Position numbers and translations under genes: made by a program. 64,000 nucleotides of DNA from Juglans regia (lineage: Eukaryota > Streptophyta > Magnoliopsida > Fagales > Juglandaceae): positions 21,889,327-21,953,326 of the forward strand of contig NC_049903.1 of NCBI RefSeq assembly GCF_001411555.2, in the 5' to 3' direction. Below the pieces are notes generated by a model. It was not told where the DNA came from, did no database searches, and saw only the letters and a list, made by a program, of their open reading frames with translations. Shown in pieces: positions 47,303 to 59,865 of the stretch (positions are counted from its first letter, which is position 1; each line of letters opens with the position of its first letter).

Positions 47303-50300
47303 TGTAATATCCGAATCCTACTACATAGGTCCTTACGTCATCTATTAATATTTTTAAGCTAAATATTTTGAGATCAAGATTTTTATTATTTTATTTCTTT
47401 ATTTTTAGATGGGTGTGCCTTTATTTTTAATGTGGGTTGTTTTAAGACCTTATAATATTTTCTTTAAGCCCTATACTTTTTATCCAATTAAGAAGTGACC
47501 CAAACCTTCTCAACCATAGGATTGGTAGGTGAGACAATATCTTCCTATGCTTGAATCCCCACCGTCCATCCCTTATCTTGTAAGACAAACCTTGATTAAT
47601 CAACTCACCTTTCTCTCAGTTGAAACTGTCGGCTTCCTCAACAAGCCATTGGACTTTTACTTCCTTCTCTTACACGTCGGTCCTAAAGCAAACAAAAGAA
47701 AAGATTTTTGCAAGTGTTCTTTCCCTTCACCCATCAGTTCCCTCTAACCGTGTGATCTCTCTCTTCTCTCAAAGCCGATCTCTCTCATTTCATAAATCTA
47801 AGATTTTTCACCCAAAATCCTCAAGCAAATTGACCCCATAAGTGAATTATATGGCTCTAATCTCTAGTTGAAGTTTCGGATTTATGGGTTTAATCTAGGG
47901 TTTGTTTTTAAGAAATTTTTCTACTGTGTTCCAGTCCTAAATCCTTCGGATTTTCTCTTCCTCTTCTTGTTACTGTGTACTTCCATGGCTTCAAAAGAGA
48001 CCCAAACAGGTAATATACCTTCCATGAGATCTTCTTGTGATTTGGGGTTTTCGAAATTCTGTGTGAACCGATTATTGTGTAGTAACTTATGGGTTTATTT
48101 TCCATTTGTTCCCTCTATTAGCTGCTTAAGTTAGGTGGTAGCCGAATAGAGGAATGAAGGTGCTATGTGTGATGTGCTATGCTCTGTTTTAATTTCAGCT
48201 ATGAGTCGTGCTCTGCCCTAGCCGTGTGTGTGTGTTCTGTTTTATGGTTCCAGCCGTGTGTGTTTAAGCTCTGTTTTGGTGTTCCAACCGTGTGTTGTAC
48301 AAAGCAAATCTGTAGTCCTTTCTTGTGTTTTCCTTGAGTCTAAGCCATGTTTTAATTATGCCTCCTTGTGCTAAATTAATGGAGTTAAAGTTTATAATTC
48401 TTGACATGTTTTCCCTAAGGTTTATAGCCTAAGTAAGCCACTAAGACTTTTAATTAAACTAGTAAGCTTACCTTAGGAATTCTTTAGTTGCCAAGAGTTG
48501 TATCTTTTTATTGGTACTGTTTTTAGAAAATATATGAGGTTTTCTTAAGTTTTCTACTACTCTTGTATTATTTAATTGTATGGTTGAGATTTGGTTAAGT
48601 AAAAGATATTTAAGACCATGAATGTACTTAGATTGCTAGTTGTCCATGTACTACATAAATTATGAAAATATGTTCTGTTTTGGAAGCCTAAATTAGCCAT
48701 TTCATCTCTTGTTCAACTTCACTCCTTTTGTTTAATAAAAAATAAACCTTAGTATGAGAAATCCTTGAAGAACAAGTGACAAAACCCAACCCTCTTTTGG
48801 GCATTGGCCTTTTGTTAGATTCACTTTCCACATGATGTTACAAGTTGTCAAAATGCCATTTTTATAAAGATTTCAGATTTGGTAGTACCTCCTTGTTTCT
48901 TACCATACATAAATAAACCCCTACCATCCTATACATTTTAACTCATGACTCCTACCTATCTCTTGTATAGAAAATAACAGCCTTTAAAGAGGGACAACAA
49001 GCAAGTTTCATACTTTCATGGCTTTTCTTAAATATTGGAATGAAGGTACTAAAAGTTGATTTAGTGCCATGTATGTAGCTTAGTACCATGTATGTAGTTA
49101 AGTGGGTTAAGGAAGGTATTTAAATTCCAATTTGGAATTTAAGTGAGAGCGTAGGGGTGACGGATAGTAAGCTTAAGGTGGAGTGAATATTAATATGTTT
49201 ATCTCATTTCATTGAATAGGAGTTTAATTTCAAGATTCAAGGAACCTACTTGTAAAGCCACGAGGTAAGTAGCTATGACCATGCTCCTTACACACAAAGC
49301 TCTCTTATGAAAGAATCTCTCTCTTTATACATGTTCTCTTATGAAAGAATAAATGCATATATATTATGTACAAGCCTTTATTGGTAGCCCCTGTTAAGCA
49401 CCCTATTGATTATAATTGTGTGTATGTAAGGTAATGCATCATGAAACTTTTATGCATGCTCTCTCTTAAATAGCTATGTCTTACCTATATGTAACATGAC
49501 ATGAAACACTATTTTTAAAGAAAAACATATGCATTTGGACTAAGGAAAGATAATGAAAATGTTTGACTGAAAAAAAAAAAGGAAAGAAAAGAAATGAAAG
49601 CATGAACGTACGTAACGGCCATATGAATGAAAGGGTACCAAAGAATGGGCATATTGCAATGCCATGTAAGTAGTACTGGTAGTGCACCCAGTGTTGCCCC
49701 CTATAAAAGTGATTTCTAACCTGTGGCTGCGGGTGGAATCCCGGTCTAAAAGACCACTAACCCCAACACACGGGGCATAATAGTGTGTACTGGCCCAAGA
49801 AAGTGAAACATAAAGTAAAGTTATTTCTTAGGAATATTTATGCATGAAAAGTACAGTTAAGCATGAAAGTACAGTTATGCATGGAAAGTACAATTAAGCA
49901 TGAAAAGTACAATTATGCATGAACGTACAGTTATACATGAAAGTATAGTTATTCTTTAAATTGTTACGCATGAAAGCATTGTTAAGAATTAACAAATGTT
50001 TATGTATGCATGTTTTCAAAAGAAAATATTATGTGATTAATAAGTTAACGACATGGTGTATTACTTACTGAATATTAGACTCACTTTGTATTTATGTTTT
50101 AAACGTCCAGGTATGAATGATGAGGCTGTGGAGCTGGGCACTGCTGAGGAGGGAAGGGTCGATGCTTAGAGTTCCCTGTTTGTTTGACTTTTGATGATAA
50201 TGGTTACGTTTTTATGATGGGTCCCATGTTGGGACGTTTTGTTGGCTTGATGTTAAGGCAATATGCCTTTGGGCATGATGTAAATACTATGGTGGGGTGA

Positions 50301-50622
50301 TAATAACACTACATACGATGGTTAACACATTTTTGGTATGTATTGTAGGGACTGAGTCTCCTCTTATTTAGGACTAGTTATGTTTGATAAATGAATTATG
50401 GACTCTGAGAGTCCTTTAATTAGAATATTGAACAGATTGTCTATCAAGTGTTCTTTTAAGCTAGAAGTGCAGAGTACATGCGTGTCACGTTCACGCATAT
50501 CCCTTATTACCCTCGTAGAAAAAAAAATGTGTAATAAAAATAGTACTAATAATGATAAGGAAAGAACAGGTTTATGTGTCGCAACCACATCCCAGTCATA
50601 GGATTGGGTCAGGGTTGTGACA
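47303..50622 (+). mobile_element. Solo LTR B (3320 bp)
   Basis: Perfect 5-bp duplications ATAGT lie at 47298-47302 and 50623-50627, and the sister LTR shows the single empty copy at 57247-57251. The ends are TGTAATATCC and GGTTGTGACA, imperfect inverted repeats. No retroelement protein is recognised inside. Repeats of GCATGAAAGTACAGTTA occur at about 49840-49990. The orientation is assigned only from TG/CA and is uncertain. Confidence 0.8.
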
Positions 50623-50793
50623 ATAGTATTGTTTAAGAAAAAAATTATTCACTGCGAATATTACATATTGTTATATGCATTCAGGTGCATTGCATCTTTA
50701 TTTGTCATGAACGGGTGCAGGTAATCTTGTGTTGCATGTCTCGACGCTTCAGATGTCTATCCGATCCAAATGAAATCTGGGGGCACCACATGG

Positions 50794-50805
50794 TGGTATC
50801 AAAGC
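50794..50805 (+). promoter_or_regulatory. Primer-binding site of the giant element
   Basis: TGGTATCAAAGC starts three bases after the LTR end and is complementary to initiator-Met tRNA. The same 12 bases are used by the copia element at 5551-5562. Confidence 0.85.
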
Positions 50806-51023
50806 AATATGTTTCTAGGTTTAAATCCATATGTCCTTAGGAATTGCACCAAATATCAGGCTTGAAATTTTAGTCTTTGTTTGGCTTGAATTTATTGATG
50901 TATAAGAGCTAGTACATGGTTTTGATACACGTGCCCGTATGTTTCAGGAAGTGACATATGACTCGCTGTAAGATACCTTGTAACCCCGATGGAGACATCA
51001 ATTAAAAAAATTAGAATCCCACG

Positions 51024-51865
51024 ATGGATAGGGAACAAAGATTTACTGAGGCTATACGTTTGCTGACTGACATGCTTAGACATCAGCAACAGCAGCAAGT
51101 GCACGAACCTAGATCCGAAGTTAGGAGTTGTTCTTATGAGAAGTTTATGATCCACAGATACCAAAACTTTTTTGGTAATGAAGGACCTTTGAGTGCACAA
51201 AAATGGATTATAGATCTTGAAAGGACGTACGAGATATGCGGATGTACTGAGGACCAGAATGTTCTATATGCTGGATACCTATTCCAAAGAGAAGCTGGAA
51301 TATGATGGGATTCCCGACGGCAACTTCTGATAAGGGAACTAGGAACCCTCATTGCTTTGACATGTGAGAGGTTCAAAGAATAGAAACCTACCAGGAGTTG
51401 GCAAATGTCGCTGCCATAATAGAGGCAGAATAGAAGGGTTTGATTGCCAAAATCATTTCGCAAAGAAAAAGGGCTTCACTCTATGCTATTGAAGAAAGTC
51501 TGGAAAGAAAGAAGATGTCTACTGGACTGGATAAGGGAAAAGACATCGAGACTGGAAGCTCAATGCTGACCACATACCCAATATGTGGGATGTGCAGAAA
51601 GAACCATAGAGGCAAGTGCAAACTTACCTTAGGACTCTGTTTCGGATGTGGCCAACTTGACCACTTGATCAGAAATTGTCCCAAAAGAGCTCGGAGAAAT
51701 GGGACTATTCCCAACGGAGATTCCAAACCAAAGCCATGGCCTCTAATACGAGCTCGAGTGTATGCAATCACTACAAGAGAGGCATATGCTTATGCCCCAA
51801 GAATATATAGAGCAAACGCCATTTCTGGTATTTTCTATGACCTATGTATTGTTAAGCTTAATTAA
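51024..51865 (+). pseudogene. Gypsy gag relic with zinc knuckle
   Basis: 51024-51305 reads MDREQRFTEAIRLLTDMLRH, then FFGNEGPLSAQKWIIDLERTYEICG, the N-terminal part of plant gypsy gag. It is followed by an in-frame TGA where WW is expected and by RQLLIRELGTLIALTCERFKE. The middle of gag is then missing. Another frame at 51440-51865 gives the linker and the zinc knuckle CFGCGQLDHLIRNC (about 51640-51680), ending at ARVYAITTREA ... ISGIF just where protease should begin. After that the homology stops. Confidence 0.8.
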
Positions 51866-53097
51866 GGTTGATTGAATTGCAATTGATGGTATTATTGCAT
51901 TATTATTGTTTTGGAGTAATGTCAAGTCATTAAGGTTTGTAGCAGGTACGCTGTTTGATTTGAGTGAGTCCTTGCTTTTAGTTATTAAGGTATTGCACAA
52001 GAGTTCAATTCGGAATCCAAATTGTTACTGGTGGTAAGAGTAACAATTCTTATTAGGAGTATTATTGTTCATACCAGTGTAGATATAGAATACCTTTTAA
52101 TAGTACGAGGAAGGATATTCAAGGTTGATGAATTAGATTAATACCTTAATGATTATCGAGGTACTACCTAGGAGGATGAATGATTTGTTTTGATTATGAA
52201 GGAGTAAGCTAGTCCTAGGTGGATATGATTCCTTTAGGAAATAGAGAGAGTGAATTCAGTTGTGTATAGATTAAATTCTTCCAAATTGAATTGCACGAAC
52301 ACTTGAAGTTTTAGATTTAGAAAGTATGCCAATACGACTCAACCTATTTTGCGGAAGGATTCCAATGCTAATTTTTTTATTGGAAAGAGAGAGAGTTAAT
52401 GAATGGCAGAATCTCAGTGGAAGAAATATATGTGCTGAATAACTCTTTGAGCAACAAGGAAAGTAGTAATTTTGCTTAAGCAAGGATTCAATATCCTAGA
52501 CGGTTAGCTTAGAACTTGTTCATTTAGGCAGTAACATTTGTGAGTCTTATATTCTTATCTTAAATGGTGGTAGTCATTCTATGAACCCATGTTATCGATA
52601 TAGATAGGAATGGTGTAGGCTATAAGAAGAAGGCTTTGCCTCATGAAGAGCATTATCCACTTCTTCACCTGACTACGTGGATAGACCGGGACGGTTTCAA
52701 GGCGAGGATGGCACGGGACCAAGTTGAGTCCAGCAGAACAGCAGAGGAGCACGCCACAACCGCCGATCCTGAACCCGAAACATCAGAATCATCGATGTCA
52801 TCTACTCATCGTGGACGATTACTCGTTCAGGGTCACGTACCTGACAACGATAATGAAAAGGTTGAGCAGCACCCCAACCCAAGTCATAACGTTGTGTATG
52901 ATTCAGACGACGATGCGTTCTACGACCCCAGCACATTGTAACGATGGATGTCGACACATCACCACTAGCATCGACCAACGGCGATATGTCTAGTGATAGG
53001 CAGTAGGCTTGGTGAGCAACATTTTCTCCTTAGTATTATTGATTGTTAGTACTTGCATCGAGTCCGAGGACAAAATATTGGTTTTAGGAGGTGAGGA
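51866..53097 (+). other. Non-coding interior and polypurine tract of the giant element
   Basis: AT-rich sequence with no pol homology fills 51866-52600. 52636-52941 has an acidic open frame that I do not recognise. It ends with GGTTTTAGGAGGTGAGGA (53080-53097), the purine tract before the 3' LTR. Confidence 0.6.
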
Positions 53098-56000
53098 TGC
53101 AACAACCCATTAGAAGTTCAATAATAGAATTTCTATAGACTTTAGGAACCTTGTAGAAACTCTGTAAGTTTTCATAAATTGACCAATCGCGTAAGTTTTA
53201 ATCTGTCAGCATAGTCAGTGTTACCACTCATTGTGGTGCCAGAAGCGCGATTTTATTTCTTTGAGGTAGTTAGAAGTGTCAAAATGCGATATGGTCTATG
53301 CCATTAGAGTCGGTTGATTATTTATGATTTTATGGCACAATAATCTCAATTTCAATTTTCTGACGAAATGTTTGTTCGAAAATGCGTTTTTTTTATTTCA
53401 ATGCACTTCAGAGTTGAATTTTAATAAACCAATTACACAATTAGGTTAGTGTGTATGTTTAAGATTTTACAATGCAAAGTTTATTTTCACTTTTCTCGGA
53501 GTAAATAGTAACCTCAATAGTAGCACCAAGTACAGTGTTTTCAGAATCACAGTGTGAAATGTCCAAATTAGGTTAGAGATGTTTTATTTGGACACTTGAC
53601 AAGATCTTAACCACACTAGAATAGTTTTAGACACTTGGCACCAAGAGGAACCATGAGATGGATTGTAAATGAAATCAATGTGTGAGATCATGCCACCCAA
53701 GCAAAACCTTATTCCATTCAATCATCCAAATTGTGTCAAATCAAAGATGGTTTCAACCCTAGTGAAACCCTAAATGGATGTAAATCTAATTGGAACCCCA
53801 AAAGTTTGGTTGAAAATTAAAACCCTATTTGATCTGATTTTTGGCATTGTGTTTAATCAATTAATTAAATCTTTTTCACATGCTATTAATTCCTCAAATT
53901 CATGTTATGACATCATTATCCAATCTTTTAAACCTTGTAAATTTGATTGGGCCAAGAAAAATTTGATTTGGGCTTAATAGCATCTTAAACCCTAACCAAA
54001 CCCTCTTTAAACCCCAAAATGAAGCCCACTTCTTTAAGGCCCATTAGGCCTACAAATATTGGCCAACTTGGAAAAGCTTCTCGAGGAAGTTTCCCCCCAC
54101 CCATGGTCAACCAGCATCTGCCTAGGGCAGCCCCAAATAGTCCCTTGATGGGAAAGGAAAATCAACTTCACCACCTCCCTTTTACATTGCAGCAGTGACC
54201 TATTCCCCCTCACTATTTGCACCCTTTTGTAACCTAATTACCATCCATCAAGGTGTCACTCAAGCCCATACTTCCCTTTTCAGAAGTGTATTAGGCTTAC
54301 AAGTCATCATTTCACCCATTTTCATTTCCATTCTTGGAGAGAACACTTAGAAGCTTTCTCGGGCAGTTTTCTGAGCCTTTTTGCGTGACATTTGTGAAAC
54401 CATTGTAAGTATTTTCTCACGATAATTTCTTTATAAAAGTTGTTCGTCTTTGCGTATAGTTTTTGTTGGTTCCTTTCTTGTTTAATTTAATAGTCTGTTG
54501 ATCAGTCAAAAGTAATTGTAACCATGGAAAGGTAAATCTGTGCGATAAACTATATAGTGTGTTGTATTTTGGAGCTTTTGACCAAGCTAATAGACAAATA
54601 TTGATCCGAAATTTTTATGGAGTGTTGTCAACATGTTTATATGAGTTTTTTTGTATATTAATTGTATGATTAAAGTTTTTGATGAAATATTTTCTTAGAT
54701 CTAAAAGGTGAGAAACTGGAAGAGGAAAAACTATTTTTGTTTTAAGAACGTTTGGATCTTTTTCCGTTTAATCTTACTCTAGTAGCTTTGATATTTTTAT
54801 TTTATGATACTTATCCTTTTATCTACATATTAGGATGTTTTTGTGAATATTTTAAGTTTTTATTTGTGAAGATATAATTTTTGTATAAGAGAATACTGGG
54901 TTAGGTCAAAAGTTTGATGATTTCGGCTAGATCCATATTTTGGTTTATTTTTAGCCATGTGATTTTAAATTTAATGCTTGGATCTACTTTAAGACACATT
55001 TTGTAAACCATATGATGTTTTGGTTGAATATCTCATCATGGTATGCCTTGGATCAAGTGTTTGATCAAGGGAAGTTGAGAAACAATTATGTTTTTGGCAA
55101 GTGTTGGAACCAAGTACTTCAAGTGAGATTTTGTGATTTTTGGTGACTTTTATGTGTTAATTCAAAACATTTTAGTTCTTAGGAATGTGTTATGAACATG
55201 TTAGAAGAAAGTTTTAGATTTTTGGAAGTTCTTGGAGATGTTTTGAAAAAGGTCAAAACCATGAGATTCAAATGTTTGTGTTTTGGTTAAAAGTATGGAT
55301 CTTTTGCTTAAAATTTTGTGTGTTTATGAGAAGTAGATTTTTTTAGATGTTTATGCATTTTTTAAGTTTAAGATAAGAGGATCTTTGTTGCAATATTTCA
55401 GTTTGATCATGAGTTTTGAAGTTGGAAGAAATTGCAACAAAAATAAGAGACATGGCCTTTGGAAGTTTCAGCCCTATGATGTTTTTCATAGTCTTGTTTG
55501 GTTTTAATTTTTTTTTTCAGTTGATTTTTTATTTTAGAACAAAATTTACATGATGAATGTAAATTTTGAGAATTTTTTGTGAAATTCTTAAGTTAAGAGT
55601 AAAATGATCATTTTCCCACATATAGAGGATCAAATGATAATTTTACTCTTGGTTAGCAATTTTAATGTTTCTAATTGTTGGTGATAAATTTTCTAACATT
55701 TAGAACTCATAATTATAGTTTCTCGTGTTTCGTGCTTTACCTTATAAAACACAATGATCATTACGTTAGCTTCTAACTTACTGTCAGATTACTGTGTATG
55801 TGTGTTGGTAAGGAAACTATTGGTTATGTACTTATGTTATCATATATGCCACGTCATGCCATGTCACTACAAGTTTATCTGTTACACATATTATATTCTA
55901 TCACAAAATACTCATTGTTACATATATTATATTTTATCACGAAATAGTTATCTGTTACACATTATGCCATGTTGCGTAATGTTGTCCGTTACACGTTATG

Positions 56001-57417
56001 CTAGGTCGCGTAATGTTATATGTTATGCCATGTTATGTGTTGTTTATCTGTTTATGTTACGTCAAGTCATACATCTCATGTATATGTCACGTTATGTATG
56101 TCATGTCATTTGTCATTTTACTTCATGTCACGTTATGTCTCGAGTATAGAGTGTGTCTCTAAAACATTATTTTCTCAGTCAGTCATGTTTGAGATATTCA
56201 TGACGTAATCACTATGATTGCTTGAGCATCTCCATATTCACGCGAGGTACTTCCAGCGTAATTACTTTGATTGTTAGAATACCTCTACTCAAATACTCCT
56301 GTGTAATCATTCTGATTATCAGAGTATTACTAGGTACTCCTAGTGTAATCATTCTGATTATTAGGGTATCTCATTTAAAATACTCATGGTGTAATCATTC
56401 TGATTGTCTGAGTATCTCTGACGGAACATGTTGGGAGGAATGATTTTGATTGTTCACTATTCCTGAGGAAATAACTGGCGAAATAATTTTGATTGTCAAA
56501 GTTCATGTTCACGTTCATGTTTAAGTTCATGCTCAAGTTCAATGTATTGAATAAGATTCTAAGTACATGTATTTCACGTTCAAAGTCATGTTATTCAAGT
56601 TCAAGTTGATGTTGCGTTAAGTTTAAGTTTATGTTGCGTTAAGTTTAAGTTTATGTTATCCAAGCTCAAGTACACATTCAATTCAGTTTCAGTTTAAGTT
56701 CAGTTTATGTTCACGTTCATGTTTAAGTTCATGTCTAGGTTAGTTCACATTCAAGTTCATGTCATGTCAAGTCACGTCAAGCTTATTTATGATTATGCAT
56801 GCATTCATAGTTTTACTTCCATGCATGCATCTTTGACCTGTATGTTAAATTATCTGTTAACTTGCTGAAATTTATAATCAAATCTCACCGTGGTAATCCT
56901 AGCTGAATTCCCACTGAAATGGTAGACCATGTTTTAGGATCAAGAGGCATACCAGTGGTCGACCGACTGGAGACGGTCTATTAGATGGCAACAGCACGTC
57001 GTGGAGCTCATAGGCTCAATGTTTCGATTTATTGTTAGTATTATGGCATCCTCGATTGAGTTGCACGAGCTACTCAATGGATTAGCCTAGTAGTTGCTTA
57101 GTTCCTACTTGTACTTAAGAAGCTCGGTCTCTAGTACTCTTATGATTACAAACCTTTTGGACTCATGATGTAATCAAGAAGGTTTACTACCACTTTAATG
57201 TTTATGGATTATATTTTAAATATTTGAGATATCTTTAGTTTGGTGCATAGTATTGCTCAAGAAAAAATGTATTCGCTGTGAACATTACATACTATTAGAT
57301 GCATGCAGGTGCATTGTATCTTTATTTGTTATGAACGGGGGGTTAGGTAACTTTGTGTTGCATGTCCTGATGTTTCAGATGTTCGTCTGTTCCCAAGCAG
57401 AATCTGGGGGCGTCACA
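53098..57417 (+). repeat. 3' LTR of the giant element (4320 bp)
   Basis: Starts TGCAACAACCCATTAG and ends CTGGGGGCGTCACA. This uninterrupted copy shows what the 5' LTR lost and where the two solo LTRs entered. At 4.3 kb it is unusually long for a plant LTR. Short open frames inside it are composition artefacts of the ACGTTATG/CATGTC-rich repeats. Confidence 0.85.
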
Positions 57418-57422
57418 AAGAT

Positions 57423-57595
57423 AGTTTGTAAATAGTAGTGAGATAGTTTGAATGGAGTATTTTTTAGATTTTGGAAAAAGAGAAAGAAAAAGTTGAAGAA
57501 AAAATATTATAAAATTAAAATATTATTATAATATAGTTTTATAATATTATTTTTATTTGAAAATTTGAAAATTTTGAATTGTTTGAAGTAGAAAT
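57423..57595 (+). mobile_element. MITE, right part of the split copy
   Basis: AGTTTGTAAATAGTAGTGAG, then ATAGTTTGAATGGAGTATTTT and TATTATAAAATTAAAATATT. It directly continues the family consensus broken at 43724. A short internal duplication (GAATAGTAATGAGATAGTTTG followed by AAATAGTAGTGAGATAGTTTG) would have existed before the insertion. Confidence 0.7.
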
Positions 57596-57599
57596 ATTG

Positions 57600-58206
57600 G
57601 GTTTTGGAATAAATTTGTTTTTTATGATATGTTTCAGCATCCTACTCATTTGGTGATGAAGCAGAAATGAGTTTGAAGGATTTTCATGATTCTCGGGGGA
57701 TGCACAACCCAATAGTGGACAAAGACCATCTATTATTGACACTTGGCATTCTCCTAAAGAAACTTATGTGAAAACTAATTGGGATATTGCATTAGATGAG
57801 TCTAAGCAGATGACGGGGATCAATATTATTGTGAGGGATTGTCAAGGTCAAGTTCTTGCCTCCCGAATATTACCGAAATTTTTTTGTACTTTGCCTTCAA
57901 TAGCTGAAGCTTGGGGTGCATACACAACTGCTTGTTTTACTAAGGAGTTGGGTTTCTATGATGTAGAATTAGAAGGTGATCTTATGGTTGTATCAGGAAG
58001 TCTAAATCGTTGGGACCAGCTTGTGGAAGACATCAAATCTGTTTTGTTCACTGTCTTGCAAAGGTAATTAAGTACTCTAGGCCTTAATGTAGTTGATACT
58101 CTTCTAATTGAGGAATTGTCTTCGGCCACTTGTGGCTACTGATTGTAACTCTATTTGATTAATGCTAATATATGTCTTTTTCAAAAAATAAAATAAAATA
58201 AAATTA
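57600..58206 (+). mobile_element. LINE 3' end with RNase H-like domain, truncated
   Basis: 57738-58067 reads DTWHSPKETYVKTNWDIALD, then GINIIVRDCQGQVLAS, SIAEAWGAYTTACFTKELGF and VELEGDLMVVSG. This is the RVT_3 RNase H domain of plant LINEs, with the first Asp in NWD, Glu in AEAWG and Asp in EGDL. Upstream, about 57640-57737 is decayed linker with stops. The unit ends in an (AAAAT)n-like tail at 58185-58206. Only the 3' end is present, as in most LINE insertions. Confidence 0.75.
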
Positions 58207-59865
58207 CAGAAATAATTTTAGTGTTTGCTATTTCTATCTAACTTCAAGATTCCAAGTTATCAACAAACAATTGCATGTGATATATTACAAATTAACAATA
58301 GAGAGATTCTTGTCCAGACCTACGGAGTTTGCGCGCACCATTTCAAAACCGATTCTACTGATTGATGAGTATACATATGACTATGACTAAGTTTCGAATT
58401 AATCCCTTGATCATTAGGACTCCGTCAGTCTTCTTATGGGAAATGCCAATACGTCCGTTGACCACTACGTCATGTTCAATCAAAAGACGGTAGGTGGCAT
58501 ATTATGTTGGATAAGATAAATGTTATTTATCATTTTCATACTATACATCACTACGTGATTTGGTTGTATTATGTCTTGGTCCCGAGATTGGTACCATGCT
58601 TGATAATATTGGTGATTAGAAAGTATAATACATCCAATAGTCGGTTTAGTTCTTAAGGGAATGCATACCTAGCAGCAAAAGTTACCAACTCCTGTGAGAG
58701 GACATTACAAGATTATAAGGGATAGAGTATAGGGCATACAGTGTGATACTCCGTACCAACTGATAAGTATATGTGATATATGAGATCCCACATTATTTAA
58801 TAGGAAGAAGTTCTTTATAATGATTTCAATAAGATTTTAATTGTACATTTGATTAGTCATTTTAGGACTGGTTTGGTTATACAAAATCAAATCATCTCAT
58901 CTCATATAATTATTATAACTTTTCTAAACTTCCACATAAAATATAATAAATAATTTAACTTTTTCACCCAAAACAAAAATAATATTAAAAATTTATATTA
59001 TAACAATATTTTATTCAACTTTCAACAAAACATCTCATTTCATCTAAAATATGGCAAAAATGTTGCTTGGGCTTTTTCATGGGCCATCACAAATCGTATG
59101 AGAGCCAGTTGAGAATTTAAGAAGAATATTATGACGAGAAATATTACAACCACAAATAGATCCAACAAAAATACAAGTACAATTGAGATAACTTCATTTG
59201 ATACATTAAATCTATTTTACAATAAAAGTAGCTTTAGAATCCAATGTACCACATTAGGCCATGTCAGTTTGTAGATTTACTTGTGGATCTCTGTGTAGTT
59301 AAAATATTTTTCTATTGTGACACCTCATATTGACTGATGAGTGTAGGTATCAAAGTCTGCATTGCTTGGAATGATCCAAAGAGAAGTTCTTGCCCTTTAT
59401 AATGAATATAATAGAGCTACAATTGTACCATTGATTAGTCTTTTTGAAATATGACCCAAATGCAGCTTTTCTTCCCTTGGAGCATTACACACAATCCACT
59501 CAAGAATGAAACCAAGCGCCTGTATTACAAGGCAAAAGAAACCATATATGGTATTGATCTGAATGAGCAGGAATGTTTGATACAACTCAATATGAAAATC
59601 AACCTACTCGATAAACAGAATGAATATCATATTTGTTTATTTACCCATTGTAGCACACTTACGTAAGATCATATGGAATGCTTCAAAGGTTTCTCTTAAG
59701 AAACTTTTTGAGGATCAAGATTTCGCAAACATAATTATTGTACTTTCTTTTTCTTCTTCAAAAGTAATTTTTTTTAACTCGCGGAAAGTACATCACATCC
59801 CAATACAAAACATCAAAATTCCAAGCTTTCTCGCTTAGAGAAAAAAAAAAAAAATCCATATTTTC
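58207..59865. other. No gene seen; one partial MITE
   Basis: Intergenic DNA between the LINE tail and VAR3. A minus-oriented MITE fragment lies at about 58865-59050 (TTA then GGACTGGTTTGG, with CAAATCATCTCATCTCATAT and CAATATTTTATTCAACTTTC inside). The rest has no supported feature. The VAR3 3' UTR probably occupies the last few hundred bases. Confidence 0.5.

Larger units (their letters stand above)
43725..50790 (+). repeat. 5' LTR of the giant element (interrupted and internally deleted)
   Basis: The start TTTAACAACACATTA corresponds to TGCAACAACCCATTA of the 3' LTR, after which it jumps to the equivalent of 55965. From there to 50790 it follows the 3' LTR, apart from two insertions at 44801-47031 and 47303-50622. 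Without these it is about 1.5 kb. It ends GGGGGCACCACA, directly before the primer-binding site. Confidence 0.85.
43725..57417 (+). mobile_element. Ty3/gypsy-related element with giant LTRs, gag only, carrying two nested solo LTRs
   Basis: The 3' LTR is 53098-57417 and the 5' LTR is 43725-50790. The 5' LTR is interrupted by two foreign solo LTRs and has lost about 2.85 kb internally. A primer-binding site (50794-50805) and a purine tract (about 53080-53097) mark the interior, which is only about 2.3 kb. The target duplication is GAGAT (43720-43724) against AAGAT (57418-57422). The flanks belong to one MITE. Only a gag relic is present; protease, reverse transcriptase, RNase H and integrase are absent. 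Such gag-only non-autonomous LTR elements (TR-GAG type) are known in plants, and movement would need enzymes from a relative. Confidence 0.85.
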
